Below are positions 25,251 to 38,335 of a stretch of DNA of 64,000 nt, one piece after another. Every line of letters begins with the position of its first letter. Within the stretch, counting starts at the first letter, position 1. The notes beneath the pieces are model-generated. The model did not search any database. It saw only the letters and a program-made list of their open reading frames with translations, and was not told where the DNA came from. This stretch comes from Norana najaformis (lineage: Eukaryota; Annelida; Clitellata; Crassiclitellata; Hormogastridae). The stretch covers positions 6,484,913 through 6,548,912 of the forward strand of contig OZ029925.1 in assembly GCA_964023275.1 (NCBI GenBank). Reading direction: 5' to 3'. The position numbers were made by a program, and so were the translations under genes.

Positions 25251-25934
25251 AGACGGCTGATTGCTCGTTGTGGCAACGGCAACGCTCCAGAGACGAGCAA
25301 GCTACGGATGATGCTGGGTCTCTTACTGGCAGCGCACTACCTGGACTAATTTTGGGCTATTTTTATCCTAGGATTTTGTGCATGAGAAAAATCGCCGATG
25401 TCGCAATAGTTAATCTTCAGTATTTGGTGTATTCAGTGTGTTGTGAGTTCGAAACCTGTTCGTTGGAATTCTTTGTCGCTGCGTTGTGAACCTGTATAAA
25501 GCGAAACAAAGGATTAGTGCTTGGTACAACTAAAATAATTGTACGTATTATTTCTATGTCAAACACTTGCACAATATTTCTTAGCACTGGTAGAAGTGTT
25601 TATATTAAAGTAACATTAAATTTATATTTAGCCTTGTTTTGCACTTCAAATAAACAAATTTTGAGCACTTATTCAGGTGCGATTCACTTTTATTCAATCT
25701 TTGTAACGACTACAGTTGTTTTTGGTAATACTTTGCACACTTGGTGCATATAATATCTAATCAGCACTAGCTCAAAATTAGTGGATTAGACTTCGTAATA
25801 GTAGGCAGGATACGATTTGTGGGGATGTGGAAATCTTGTCAGTACTGCCCTAGACTATTGTCTATTGAAGATAATTTTCCCTAAACAATTCGCTCATTCC
25901 TGTGGATTTCTCTGTGCGATAAACACGCAGAAAC

Positions 25935-26045
25935 GGGTGTTTGCGTTCGCCCTACTTAAAAACAATATGGCCGCCGCAGACTTCGAGAGAAATAAGAGCG
26001 CTGCCACCTACCGGAATCACATCCTGTTAATAAGTAAGTAAGTTA
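25935..26045 (+). repeat. Dispersed repeat, ACAATATGGCCGCC family, copy 1
   Basis: gccctacttaaaaacaatat followed by ggccgccgcagacttcgag and a gagagaaataagagcgctgc segment. A related copy is at 49080-49150 (gccctacttataaacaatat, ggccaccagagactgagag, aaattagaatgctgc). A Tyr/Asn-rich coding reading of it is not convincing. Confidence 0.6.
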
Positions 26046-26594
26046 TCTGTAAGTAACAAAGAGTTTGTGAAATACTTTTATTGGTGTCAATAAATGAAGA
26101 AATCAATGAGTAACACAAAGATATCACACAGCATTGAATTCCTAATAAGTTTTCTCTGCGCCAACCACAGCTGCAAACAACTTTCTGTGTCCGCTAATTG
26201 CGGAGACAGTTTTTTAAGTGTCCACTCCTCATACAGAAGGGTGGTGCGCAGTATATTTCCAAAATCTATAGTGACCGTTCGTGGAATGGCACAAACATAA
26301 CGTTAATATTATAAGTAAATCTTCAAAAACACAAAAAGAGGTGATACAGGCATGCTGTTGCAGTAATTCCTTGCAAAAGTAAATCAATACAAGTAAAACG
26401 TTTAACTTTCGCAGTTTCATTAGCGGTAAGTTTCATTAGCGGTATTTTGCGCAAGCCAGACAGAGTATGCAACCAAAAACACGAAACAGAAATATTACAG
26501 TAAAATAGCAAGAGAAGCATAGAAGAAATTCACTTGCTATAGAACATAATTTGTGTGTTTGTAGAGTCATTTGGGGAAAATTAAATTTGCAATC

Positions 26595-29500
26595 ATGACA
26601 TCGTTGTTGACGAAAGAGGAGCAAGAGGAAATGCTCAACCAAAAGATGGAAATGATGAAAAAGAAAAATGCAGAACTCATAAGAAGACACCAGGTAAGAT
26701 TTGGGCTCTCAGTTTATTATATGCTTTAAATCATATGCTTTAAATATGATAGCAGAATTGCATGCATTCTCTCTGTACTTGGAGTTTGAACTCAAAAGTA
26801 TCAGGTGAATGCGCAGTTTTATTGTAATGGAAAAGGTCCTCCTTTTATTGGATTGCTGTTCTAATATTTGTCCCTTCAAGCAGAATATATTGAATAGATT
26901 GACATTGACATATGATGTATATAATTTGTATTTTTTGATAAATGTTATAGTTAGTTGAAGAAGACAAACGCCTTGCCGAGCAGCAGGGCAGATCTGTCAC
27001 AATCAGGAATCATCCAGCTTCTTATTCACCAATGAAAGGAGAAATTGTAAGTTACAGGGAACTTAAGTTTTATTGTCAGGAATAATGAATTTATTTGCAA
27101 CTGGAATTTCTGGTTTCAAATATCTTGTTTTGATGATTTTTTCCATATCTCATTCCTCTGTGGTGTAATGCTCTTGTCAATACTTTCTTGCAGGTGATCA
27201 ACGTTGAAGTCCTGAAGGGGAAATTGGACAAAAAATTCTTAAAATAAACTGAACTTGAAAGTAAAATTTGTTTTCCAGCATTAATTGTTGATGGATGTGT
27301 TCAACAATAGCACAGAACTGATAGTAAATATTTAAGCTTGGTCTATTTATTGATGCGGTGCGATGGTCTATCAGTAACGCATTTGGAAAATGATCATGCA
27401 GTTGTGGGTTCAACTCCATGTAACAACACTGAACAGGTTGTTTGTACATACCGTGCCTCTGTCACCAAGCAGTATAATTTGGTACCAGCATAAGGCAGGA
27501 AATAAATGGCAAATCCTGTGATGCATTGGCTCCATGTCCATGACCTTGGGATTCATGCATTGCCAGTTCAAGGGCCTAAAGAAAGGGAAATGAGCGCCTC
27601 GCCTACGTCTCACTTGTGGAATATGGGATACTTTTACATATTTATTGACGATCTTTACAGTTTATTTTGTGACTCGGGTTAAGACTCTACTTTAGATATA
27701 CTTGGGTGTTACGAATTTTTATAAATCCAGAGTTTGTTGAAGAAATAACTGTGTTGTGTTGTAGTTGAGAGCAGATGAAGAGGACGATAAAAGAAAGACT
27801 TTGCGAAACAGCAAAAACCGATCAGCTAAGGTACAGTATTTCCTTTTGTTTGTCTGAATTTGCAACAAAAACTGAAATTTCAGCAAAATTAAAGCTAAAT
27901 AAGAACTCATGTAATTGCCGACTCTTTTGTATTTTTCATCAACAGTTGTCATTAGCAGCATGGCTGAAGTTTCTACAGTAATTTGTCAGAAATGAAACTT
28001 AAAAATAACAGTGGTGAAAGACTGTTGTTTTATTACTGAATATTTCAAGGCAAGTGTATGAAATATATATTTATTTAATATTATTTACGCTTGTTGGGTC
28101 TACCTCTGCTTTCTGTAATTCTGCTGTAAGTGTTTGCATTTTAATTTCTTTCTAGAAATACAATGGTCCAAACGTGAAATTACCCACAGAGAAAACAGAA
28201 AACAAGGACAATGTACGTATGCAATAATTCCAATAATTAAATGTTTCATATAAAAATAAAGATTTGAGAAAAGTATTGAATAGCTAGTTGATTTTAAAAT
28301 AGAAATAATACTTTGCTCCACTGTTGACTATATATCTAATTGAAAATTTTGTTACTTAGGGACCTCCGCCAGATCCGGCGTGTAAATTTTTGGCTGACAG
28401 ACGTCGGGAAGGTCCACTTCCTGACCATGGAAAAAGAGAATACTCAAGAAGGCATCCGAGAAATTTTGGAGGCGTCGACTTCAACGACGTCCCAAAGAAA
28501 ATTCACGATGAAAAAGAAAGACAGGTTCCTGTTGATCGCTTTCTTTCTTGTTTTGGTGCTCATTTACCAACCCCATACAGATGTGACTGAAAACATTAGG
28601 TCTGATAATATAGGACTTGATTATGCTAGATTAATGGGAATTGTGGTTTAATTATGTGTACACTGAGCAGTATTGTGGCTGCAAAGGTTTAACTTATCAT
28701 TAGGTATTTCTAATTAATTTGTGGATCTTTTGTTAATTGTTTATTTTTGTGACTTTGATCTAGACATATCAGCCGCAAATTAGGACAAAAGCAGATGAAA
28801 CGCTCTACACTACTGGAAAGGAAAGACGAGAACTGGAGGAGTGGCGAAGGGAAAGGGAGAAGATCGATCGTGAACGACTGGAACGACAGAAAAACAAAGA
28901 AGGGAACTGGAGAAGGGAATGGGATCGAGACAAAGATGAACTAAGGTAATGAGATAGATGCGCTGTCAACTAATTTTTTGGAATCAGGATAACAGTAGCT
29001 TATTTTGAGTAAGAGCACACTGAAACCTCGTTTTGGCGCAGCAATATTTTCTAGATATGAAATTTCAGCAGTTGATAATCTCTGTAAATGAAATATTTAT
29101 TGGTTGCATCTGTTAAAATGAAATACTTGTATCTGCTTTCAAAATAAAGTTTCCTGTTTGGAAAATGTGTGTTGCACCTTTTTTGAAAAGCACTGTGCTG
29201 CTATTTTTATAGGCTCTTAAAGAATGCAGTTTTAAACTGCTGAAATTCATTACGTTTACGCAGTAGTGATTACTGTATATTTTGATTACCAAACATCTGT
29301 CAATGTATTCAGTTACACTGACGAACCGATTGAACAGATCCGACCTTTGAACTCCAGACCAAATCAGCTGGTTCCTCGACCCGGTCAGTCTTAAAACTTG
29401 TTTTTCCAAATAAAATTATTTAATCGTAAGAGATTTTATAATCAGCGGTTCTTATATCATTTCTTTTAATTTAGATGAATTATCTGTTTAGAAAACTGTC

Positions 29501-32194
29501 AACTCTTGAATCTCTGATTTGTGAAATTTTCTGTTTTATGAAGATCTTTTCTTATTGTTGTCTATTCTTGTGTTTACACTTGAATTCATTTTCATGTTCT
29601 TGGTTTAAAAATTGGACAATCTGTTGTGGTGTTGTATGAAGGCTGCGCAAGCAGGCCTGCATCTTGTAGAACTTGTCATCTTTTGGACGTTGTCATTTTT
29701 TTAGACGTTCCTATGGGTTTGAGTGTTCCCCAAATTTTTTTAAGCTCTAAAATATTTATGCAGGACCGTGACTATGCTCAAGGTGAATTTTTCTCAGTGC
29801 CTTTGAGAGGGTCTTGAAAGGCGCTATATAAATGCTCATATACATACATTTGTTAAGTTGATTAGTTTGGTTTTTGTCAAGTCGGTCGCATTGGTAGCGG
29901 TCGTTTTGCACTGGGACTTCATAAACTGTCTTCCCTTCACAAGGCATTCAGCAGAAAAGGTACCACTGGTATTTATCCCACTCAAGACCTGCATGCTAGT
30001 GGTAGCTGGTGACTGCTAACTAAATATACCAACTTGGTATTTATCCCTCTGAAGAGCTGAACGTTAGCAGCAGCTGGTAAACTTACTGGCAATGCTTGAT
30101 TGTTGATTGTTTGGATGATTCATTTTTTGGATCTGTTTTCCATGATTTGTTGCAAATTACTGCATTTGTTTGGTTTTGTAGATATTTTTTGTGTTTGAAA
30201 GTGATGTAGTGGAGATTTTCATGCATGTTACACAATTTGTGCATGTGTTTTTTTAAAGGAAATTTTTAGTCTGCTTTTGGTGTATGTATAAACTTTTTTA
30301 GTGCATGTAACAACTGTTTCTGAGTTTCAAGCCTGTTTGATTTTATTTGTTTTGCAAATTCTTCGATGCTGCTTTTATTCGTAGGTTTCCTGTGAAGTTA
30401 AGTGCATTAATTGCACAGTTAGTGCTTGTCCTTTTTATGAGTGTGGGGATGGAGTGGAGAAAATAGCACATTGTCAGTATTCGTATCACAACATATGAAG
30501 ATACTCAGAGTTCATATACTCAAGATGCTCATGTCACAAGATACTCAAGATATTCATATCACCTGATACTCAAGATATTCTTATCACAAGATACTCAAGA
30601 CTTTCAGAGTTCATATCACAAGATACAAACTCTTGGCTTGCGTTGTTATCATTGAGCCAATAAATGAAATCAACAGCTCATCAACATTTTGGAGTGTTCC
30701 TAGTTTTCTAAGACCACAAAAAGACGCTGCCATATAGAGACGCTTGAGCTTTTTGTGGATTTGAATAGACGTCTAATTCTCTGTGTTTCTCTTTATTAAG
30801 ATGACAGATTTAAAGCAAATGGCAGAGGAAGATATCATCAGAGGAAGAAAGATGGTCACAAAGATTCAAACACTGCAATAGCGTGCCAAGAAAATGACGA
30901 AACACCTCGTCAGTTAAACAGCGATGCATCTCAGCATTTTAACAATGAAATTGTACGTCATTCTAGGGAGAAGAAACCAGAAAGATTATCGCTGACGGAA
31001 AAATCCTCACCACGAGCAACAGACCTCAAGCAGGGAGACGAGGAAAAGCGTTTCAGGGTGGTGCAAGAGCAGAACGATTCGCTGTTCATAAAAGTTAAAG
31101 CACAGCCTTCAGACTCTTCCAGAGTGCCTTCAAACAAAGCTGTGAATTTTGTGGAGCTCGGCTCCTTAGACAGCATGCCACAAAATCATCCAAAGAATGC
31201 TCATAGGAATTTTCGAGATGGATGTTCCATTAACAAGCTCAGCAATTTCAGTGATAGTTTGCAAGGTTCAGAAAGGAAAGATGTTCCAGATGTAAGAAGA
31301 GGAGAAAGACGGCCAGCAGTATCGGTTCGTACCAGGATTTTTTCCAAGAGTGATGCAAATGTAGAGAAACCGAGTGTCTCTAGAAAAGCCAACAAAGAAT
31401 GGAAAGGAGAGAAGCCGGTTGTTGAACCACAGCAGCATTCTCCAGACGAGAGTTCACAGGGCTCTCCAAAAAAAATGCAGTCTGATTCAAAACCAGAGAG
31501 ACTTGTTGGATCAGGGAGAATTTCTGTTTATGGTAAGAAAAGAAAGAATAAGAATCGAAAGAAGAGAGGCAACGCAGATAACCAAGAACTGCCAAACCAG
31601 ACGACTGATACTGCTTCTGGTTCAGCAATCGTCATGACTCAAAACAGCAGGGCGAAAATGCCTAGAAATGAACAATGTGAGGCAGAAACTCAAAAATCTC
31701 ATGCACAATGCAAAGATGTATCAAATCAGGATGTAACGAAGCCTCCAGTTTCTCGTGATAATGCGCACGCATCTGGTAGCAGTAACAATAACCCTGACGC
31801 CAAAGAAACAGAGGGAAAGAAGAAAAGTTGTGAGCTGGTGATTGAAAAGTGCCTTGATAAAGACTTAGCAAAATCAGATCTGTTGGACACATCCTTTGAT
31901 CTTGATCAAGATCCTCCAGAAGGAGATCAGTTTGATGATGAAGAATGGGAAGACATTGATGAAGAAGTCTGCATTGACTTGATTGCTGGAGGAGAGGACT
32001 CCTATGAAGATAATCCACTCGACATCAGCGATGATACGCTTGACCAGCTCATCAGTGTGCGTATGATACCATCACGAGGTCACAAGGTCGTGGACTGGGC
32101 GGCAGAGATGGAGTCAGTTGAACACAATTCTGTTTCAGAGAAACAGGAAGCTACCAGTCTTACGTCAAATTTACCCGAGAAACAAAGTCCATAA
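26595..32194 (+). CDS. CCDC9: CCDC9 family coiled-coil protein, 8 coding exons, 709 aa
   Basis: Exons: 26595-26693, 26951-27046, 27765-27830, 28156-28212, 28360-28524, 28764-28945, 29313-29383, 30801-32194; 2130 nt, phases agree. Identification rests on family blocks in order: an N-terminal charged coiled coil (MEMMKKKNAELIRRHQLVEE), RRHPRNFGGVDF (human RRHGRNWGGPDF), TGKERRELEEWRREREKIDR, NWRREWDRDKDE, the acidic block DDEEWEDIDEEV near residue 625 and GHKVVDWAAEME near 671. The 465-residue last exon is otherwise low-complexity, rich in Ser, Lys, Gln and Asn. The molecular role is poorly known; the human protein is usually described as RNA-associated, which I treat as background only. The donor at 28525 (CAG/GTTCCT) is weak but the only phase-correct choice I saw. 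A possible 3'-UTR intron runs from 32220 (ctg/gtgaga) to 32456. Confidence 0.88.
27194..27246 (+). other. Candidate alternative terminal exon of CCDC9
   Basis: After a good acceptor (tactttcttgcag) comes gtgatcaacgttgaagtcct, which continues the reading frame from exon 2 (phase 0) for 17 codons and stops at TAA. The stop overlaps an AATAAA hexamer. If used, it would give an 82-residue protein made of little more than the coiled coil. No donor follows, so it is not a cassette exon. Confidence 0.35.
27352..27640 (+). mobile_element. tRNA-derived SINE-A, near full-length, in CCDC9 intron 2
   Basis: The head has a box A-like tggtctatcagtaacg and a box B gggttcaactcc (27405-27417), spaced as in tRNA genes. 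A body of about 220 bp follows (cgtgcctctgtcaccaagcag, tggtaccagcataagg, gaccttgggattcatgc, ctcacttgtggaatatggg). Other copies are at 21600 (no head), 38825 (head only) and 43940 (partial). Confidence 0.85.
29800..29860 (+). repeat. Retroelement 3' end in CCDC9 intron 7
   Basis: gtcttgaaaggcgctatata followed by AATGCTCATATACATAC, of the widespread GCGCTATATAAATG type. Confidence 0.6.
29955..30095. repeat. Diverged two-copy tandem repeat
   Basis: A unit with gtaccactggtatttatccc, an acctgcatgctagtgg-like middle and agctggtgac is repeated with changes (ccaacttggtatttatccct, gaacgttagcagcagctgg), about 60 bp apart, in CCDC9 intron 7. Confidence 0.5.
30490..30630. repeat. Minisatellite in CCDC9 intron 7
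   Basis: About five units of a 29-30 bp motif around atactcaagatattcatatc and acaag, ending 170 bp before the last exon. Confidence 0.85.
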
Positions 32195-33368
32195 CAGTTC
32201 GTTGTCATGAGACATCTGGTGAGAATTCTTTAATTTTCTAAGAAAACCATACCAACTGTTTTGAATATATTGACAGTCACTATTAACATAAGAAGCTGCC
32301 ATCTACTGATTAATTCATATTCGTGTGTGGTATTTGAATTGACCAGTACTAACTTTCACTTAAAATATGGAGTAGAAGACCTTCTCTGACTTTTCACATG
32401 GTTTATCGTAAGTGAAACTTTGCTTCTGTGTTTATATTTTTTTAGCAGGGAACTTTTCAAAATGAAGATGTCAGATATGACAGACTGCACTGAGGATGAC
32501 GCTGAAGAAACAAGACATTAATAGACATTTGAAATGCTTTATTGAATCTATAACTTTTGCTTGATTTTCAAGGCTTGGTTATGATATCTGATGAGGCATT
32601 TTTGGGGTTTTCACGGAATTCAAGACCCATTCATATCATTTGTCCGTGTGAGTTTTTCTGTTAGAACTAATGACACTTTGTGTCAGTTTGCTACGATTAA
32701 TAACAGTTATATAACGAGAAAAAGATTTAGCAAAGTATTCGAGATTTTTTGTCTCATTTTTTGTTGCCCTTAATTTATAAGATCATAGCATTACAAAATA
32801 AATATATAGGTGCAAGATCGAGAGTTTTTTTGAAGGAGAATGCAATGAGCTGAATTCCTGTTATTTAACAATGACAAATTTAGGACGTTTCTGAGTTCTC
32901 GAATAGGATGGAATTGTGTGAGGCTGTTTGGTTGCAGTGTCTTCTACATTCGTCCTTTTTCTTCCGGTTATGTATCTGAACATTTTTGTAGTGCCATAGC
33001 AGGTACCCAGATTTCAAATGCTGTAGAAGATTTGTACCCAAGTTATTAATGTTGTATTTTTAAAACTAAAGTTTTGTAAGACTAAAGTTTTAATCTGGTG
33101 TGGCTACGGATTAGGTAGTTAAACAGTTTTTGCTGCAGTTTTTATGAAAGTGGTGCATTTTAGGATGATGTGTTTTGTCTGACGTGATATGTGGTAATTG
33201 AAAAATTCTGTTTGATAGGTGTTGAGAAAGTGACAGTCAAATCCCAGAGCTATGATACTTTTGAAAGCCTCGTCAGTGGCCATGTTTCACTTTGGCTGTT
33301 ACAAATAATGGCTCAGTGGTTTACTTTCGTTGAACTAATACAAGAAATGAAGTAGGATTAAATATGAG
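32195..33368 (+). other. CCDC9 3' UTR and downstream sequence
   Basis: Probable 3' UTR. A possible UTR exon starts at 32457 after a tttttttag acceptor. AATAAA at 32797-32802 is the nearest polyadenylation signal and another is at 34961. No other gene is seen. Confidence 0.4.
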
Positions 33369-33455
33369 TTCCGTGTCCCATATAGTATCCGTGTCCTATA
33401 TGGGTCTGTGTCCCACATGGAATCCGTGTCCCATATGGTTCCATGTCCCATACAC
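33369..33455. repeat. Short minisatellite tccgtgtcccatatgg
   Basis: Five units of 17-19 bp (variants tccgtgtcccatatagta, tccgtgtcctatatggg, tctgtgtcccacatgga, tccgtgtcccatatggt, tccatgtcccatacac), about 1.2 kb downstream of the CCDC9 stop. Confidence 0.9.
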
Positions 33456-36400
33456 TGCTATATCAGGTCTGTGTTATTGTTCAAGTTATAATGACATCTT
33501 GGTGTAGTAGGGTGAATTGGTTTGCAGATTTAGCGTTCAGATTATTCTGTGCTGTTTGTCATCTTGGAGTGGTGTGATCTTTTTTGGCTTTGCGTCTGGG
33601 ATTCAAACCCTGGTGTTTCATTTGAAATTGAGTAATTGTTGAGGTGTGTAACCTCTAAGGAAGTGTTGTTTGATTACTGTTGTAATTGTAATAATGCATT
33701 TATGTAGTGCCTTTTTAAGACCGCTCCTTCTGACGTGACAACACAAAATAACCAAGAAATCCATTATTTCTCACATGTATAATAATTTCGTAACAGCTTG
33801 TAATAAGGTCGTAAGGGTGTCGTTTGTTCGTGCTATAGTAATCATATATGTTACAATCTAGAGATAAAAATCGAGAAAGGCCGTGAGCTTAAATCTGTTT
33901 CACTTTAATCATAGTCATTGCAGTTTTTTATAGTAAAATGTGTGCTGCTGTAGTAAACGTTTTCCTATAAACAGAAAATGCATGATATGTTTTAACGTCT
34001 AATTTTGTCCTGTGCAAACTGATATCTACTGACCGCAAACACAAACTAGGTTTCCTGAAAATACTGACTGCAGACAAACTAAGTGGTAAAAGTGTAGTAA
34101 CTGTGGCCTACAACCAGACAGTGTGGAGTGTGGCATTTCATATCAAGACATTTGTGTCTGGCTATGGGCATGTATATGCATTATTACTGTATCCAGTGGT
34201 TAGTGTCTGAACTCGTGGCCATGCTACACTCTTTAAAATAATTTCTGGAAACAGCAGTCTGTAATGTGGCCAGAAAAGTGATAGGCATAATTGTCTGGTA
34301 ATGAAGCAAAGTAACTATCTCCTGTTGCTGTAAAATGATGTGACCTGTTATAGTAAATAGACAAAATTGTTTTGGTAGTTGGTTTGACACCAGACAACTT
34401 GTTTATGATCATCCAGCAGCACCTGTGTCTGCATTTTGCAGACATTATTTTTTTTAAAAGTTTTAGTATTGTAAGTTCTCACAGTGTTATTACTATAAGT
34501 GTAAATGGCACATTAGAAATTTGATGTTTTATCTCGCATCTCTGGTGTACGTAAAATCAGCTTTTCACCGTAAAATTACTATTTATTTAAGTTGCAGCAA
34601 TTTCTTTGTTGATATTTATTATTTGTCACTGTATCCGGAAGCACTTGATGTTTGGAGACTATTTTAAATTATTTTAACTGTTTTAATTTTCTTAATTATA
34701 AATATTTATCTGTCGATTTCCATATAGTAATCATTTTCTGATTACCAAAATTGACAGACCAGGCAATTAAGTATTTATTTGCCTGCTATGGATTTATGCA
34801 TGTTGTAAATTTTTACCTTACGTATTATCATGACGGCGCTAAAGAAGTCTCCAGACGAGGATTTAACGTTTAGCTTGTGACCGGCCATGTGCTGTTTTAC
34901 TCAGTCTAGTTTTGGTGCAGAGCATTGTGTTTAGTAATGGAAATGAGGTTTTGTTCTCAAAATAAATAATTTACGCTACGACTTTGTTCATTTGTTATGT
35001 AGTCTTTGGGTATCAAATTTTCAGATTATACATCCAAATAATTACATTGAATTTATGTCCCTAAACAAAACTATGTTAACTTATCATACACTCATAACAT
35101 TTGAAATTCTAGAGTGTATTTTGCGTGAGATTCTTTTGTAACTTACTCTAATAATGTTTAATTCGGATTAAGTTCACTGATTCAAACCCTAACTACATGA
35201 ACTTCTGCTATTTGTATGCGAAACTTGTCTAATTTTTGCAGCGTGATGTGGATGTGCTTATGCAGTAGTATGTGTTTTTGTAGACAAGAACATCTTTTTC
35301 ATGGCAACTCAGAAATTTTGTATTGGCCTACTGTAAAACTTTATCAGCATTCTTGACGATGATTCTCAGTTTGTTCTAGTCCAATTTTGTAACTTCTGTC
35401 AATACTATGATTTACAAAATATGTTGGCCCCAGTGTACTGTTGATTTTTTAGGAGTGGAGAGGAAAGAATTTTAGCACAGAGTGACCGGTTTTCTTTGAA
35501 CCAACCAACCGACTCGTGTTGAGGAGAATTTGAGAATCTACATAGTAAATGTTTTGCTCTTTATGCAGTTATCAGTTGGATTGAAAGAAACGCGTCAGAG
35601 GAGTTGTACAGTAGTTACTGTAATGTAACAACTCGCTTTGTGCCTTTTAAAAATCTCCCTGAGGCGCTCAGTGCATGATTGTCAGTCAACGGAAAAGTCG
35701 TCATTGGAGTTTGTGTGTCAGTATGCAGCGGAGTACGACAGCTTAGCAAAGGCTACCTGGATTTTAAGAGTTTATTAACCATGGGTGGCCCCCGAGTCTC
35801 CATGCATTCGTTTACCATTTAATTTAAAAGATGTTTATTATTTTATTTAATGAATTAGACAGACAGCAGTGTTATACAATGCCAAAAGTATCAAATGCTG
35901 GTGTAAGTCCCTAAGCAGGACTGGCAGAGGAGTGTCTGACTTGCACATTTCTTTTTAAAAGGCAAACAGATTCGATATGTCGAGCACTACATCACTTATA
36001 ATGGCTTTCTGGATTTTAGATAACGGATCTCAGCTGGTAAACATGGTTCTTTCGTTGTTGTCAAGTACCATGTGCTGAATGTATGTTTCTTGGGTTTGTC
36101 AGTAATGGTGCAGTGCCCCTCACTGGTGTGAACAGTGATGTGCAAAACAATGACACCATAACTGACTTGCTGGTTTTTGTCCTATGGTTTTTACAACTGA
36201 TTTTTTTTGTGTTATCTCTTGTTATTCAAGACTGTGTTTCTTATTTAATGTGAGACTTGGCTGTGTTACTCATGACTTACATATTTATACATCTACAATA
36301 TGAGTTTATCTGTTATACGCTTCCCTCTTGTACTTCAGAATCTGCTCTGTTTTCTTGGGAGCTTACATCTCTTTTTTAGAATTTTTCTCCTGTGTTGACT

Positions 36401-36484
36401 GACTGTTTCAGGTCTTGGAATTGTGCACACACATTTATTTCTTGCCTCATATCTGTCAGTATCCATGGCAGGCTGCATGTCTGT
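33456..36484. other. Gene-free spacer
   Basis: T-rich, AT-rich sequence with stop codons in all frames. It may hold a long CCDC9 3' UTR up to the AATAAA at 34961. I see no further gene. Confidence 0.35.
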
Positions 36485-36700
36485 GAGTGGAGAGCAGTAG
36501 CCAAATGGTTAGGGCACTCGGAGAGTACAGGTTCGAGCCTATCCGAGGCAGTTACTGTGTATGACCTTGGGCAAGTCCTTCAAGCTCAATTGCTCAGTGA
36601 CACTGTTGTTTCACTGTATGGTCTTGTGTGCACTTCTGAACTTTGGAATGAGGGCAGTGTCAAATACAGTTGTGTTTGCATCTGTATTTAAGTATCTGGA
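36485..36700 (+). mobile_element. tRNA-derived SINE-B
   Basis: Box A tagccaaatgg (36498-36508) and box B ggttcgagcct (36530-36540) fit Pol III tRNA-type promoter consensus. The body has gttactgtgtatgaccttgg and gcaagtccttcaagctcaat. Related copies are at 50395, 59815 and, reversed, at 63850-64000. A short open frame over it is not a gene. Confidence 0.85.
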
Positions 36701-37779
36701 ACACAATTTTATATAGTGCCTTATTCAACCTCTCGTAGGTTTTGCTCGGAATACAGGTCTGTGGGTCCTGATATCAAAGTTTCCATTCTTTCGTATTCTG
36801 ATGCATGATTTCTGCCAGGCTGTCTGGGATTTTGTTCAGATTTGTATATTTTTTAATGACGTACTTTTAGTAAGCGAAAAGATACAGATAAGATACCATT
36901 TCATAAATGGTATCAGTGCTACTGATACTGATGTACCACACTATCTGAGCTGATTTTAAGGGAAAAATACGTTGAAGTTAATGATGGCTTAGTTTGGGCC
37001 TTAACTTTAAACCGCAGTTTACTGAATTTGTTATACAGTATTTGGCAAATTTATTTTTCAGACATATTTTATGTTCTTGAAGATCAGTGTCAGTACTGTT
37101 GACACCATCTAGAAAGTACTGTGTATTTCCTTCTGGAATCCTTTAGTCTGTATAACTACTGTTGATATATCGCAAATAAATGTGAGGTATTGCATTTTTT
37201 GTTCTAGATTGGTTTAAGGTTGGAATCAGTGCTGTTGATGCGGTTGCAAATATCCAGATTTGGTTCTGAATTGGTTTAAAGCTAGGATCAGTACTGTTGG
37301 TATAGTGCAACAAAGTACTTCAAAGTACTGCTTACTTTCCTCTGTAAATTTAGTATTTGTGATTCCCTGAGCTTGCTTGTTATCCACCAGATAGGTCTGT
37401 GTGTATTTAATTTTAATTACTTTCCTGTAGGCATTTGTTGTTGACTCGGACTTGTTGACTCTTGGCCACGTTTGATGGGCAGCAGATAGAACCCAAGTGC
37501 CTTTGAATCCATACAACATAATTTGATGCAGTATCAATTCATCTTGTCTCAATTTATTTCACCCTTTCTTGTTTATGAACTTGTGAGCTTTATAAATGTT
37601 CATTTACAATTATGGCAGACAGGTTTTTAAGTTTTTTGTTTCTGCAGACTTTTATTCGAATATCCTTTGAAGCATGTACTGCACCCTTAAATGCATCGTG
37701 AATTGGCAGGTTAATGATGACGACTACAGTAATGGTAATAATAATAGTAATAATAATGTTTTTGATCTTTTCTATGTAA

Positions 37780-37990
37780 AATTTTGAAAGTTGAACAAAA
37801 TGTTCTGGGGAAAACTGTAGTAACAGCAGCTACTTTTCAAAACTCCCTTGCACAGCTGAGGGCATTTGCTGTTATTGGCCCATCTCTATGGAGTGGACTT
37901 CCACCTTCAATTCGTGCAGGGGTCTCTGCTGGAGCCAGCTTAGTCACACTGAATCAGTTTAGAGACGTTCTTATTTTCCCAGGGTCCTGA
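37780..37990 (+). mobile_element. LINE reverse-transcriptase tail fragment
   Basis: A plus frame reads LAQLRAFAVIGPSLWSGLPP and later LNQFRDVLIF, the C-terminal signature of LINE polymerase proteins, with no upstream catalytic region. Confidence 0.65.
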
Positions 37991-38159
37991 TTTTGTTACC
38001 AGAGTGGAATGCATGTCTTGACTTAAATTGATGTGTCTGTTAAAGAGATAACATTATCTTACTGGAAATCTGGATAACAGTACTGATGCAAACTGTCTTA
38101 AGTGGCAGTGCTCTTTGTTTTGACTGAGCAATTGATTACGGTAGTTATGTGTTTGTTGT

Positions 38160-38225
38160 CTGGACATGTGTATGTATATATATATATATATATGTATGTA
38201 TATATACATAGATATATATATATTC
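38160..38225. repeat. (TA)n/(TATG)n low-complexity tract
   Basis: tatgtatatatatatatata and similar sequence. Open frames on both strands reflect the repeat. Confidence 0.9.
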
Positions 38226-38335
38226 ATGAACCTCTCAAAGGCACGGGGATGTCTTACTGCTCCAAAATTCTTATTCTGATTCTTCGTCTTCTTGTAATCT
38301 CTTCCTGCTCCAATTTCAAACACCATCCACTTTAG

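Noticed and set aside
31201-32018. Minus-strand open frames opposite CCDC9 exon 8
   Set aside because: They overlap a 1.4-kb exon with family motifs on the plus strand and show no similarity of their own.
36490-36545. A tRNA gene
   Set aside because: Box A and box B are present but the cloverleaf arms do not close and the same unit recurs with a common body, so it is a SINE head.
37226-37552. A 108-codon minus-strand open frame
   Set aside because: No recognised motif, no splice context, and located in a gene-poor AT-rich spacer.
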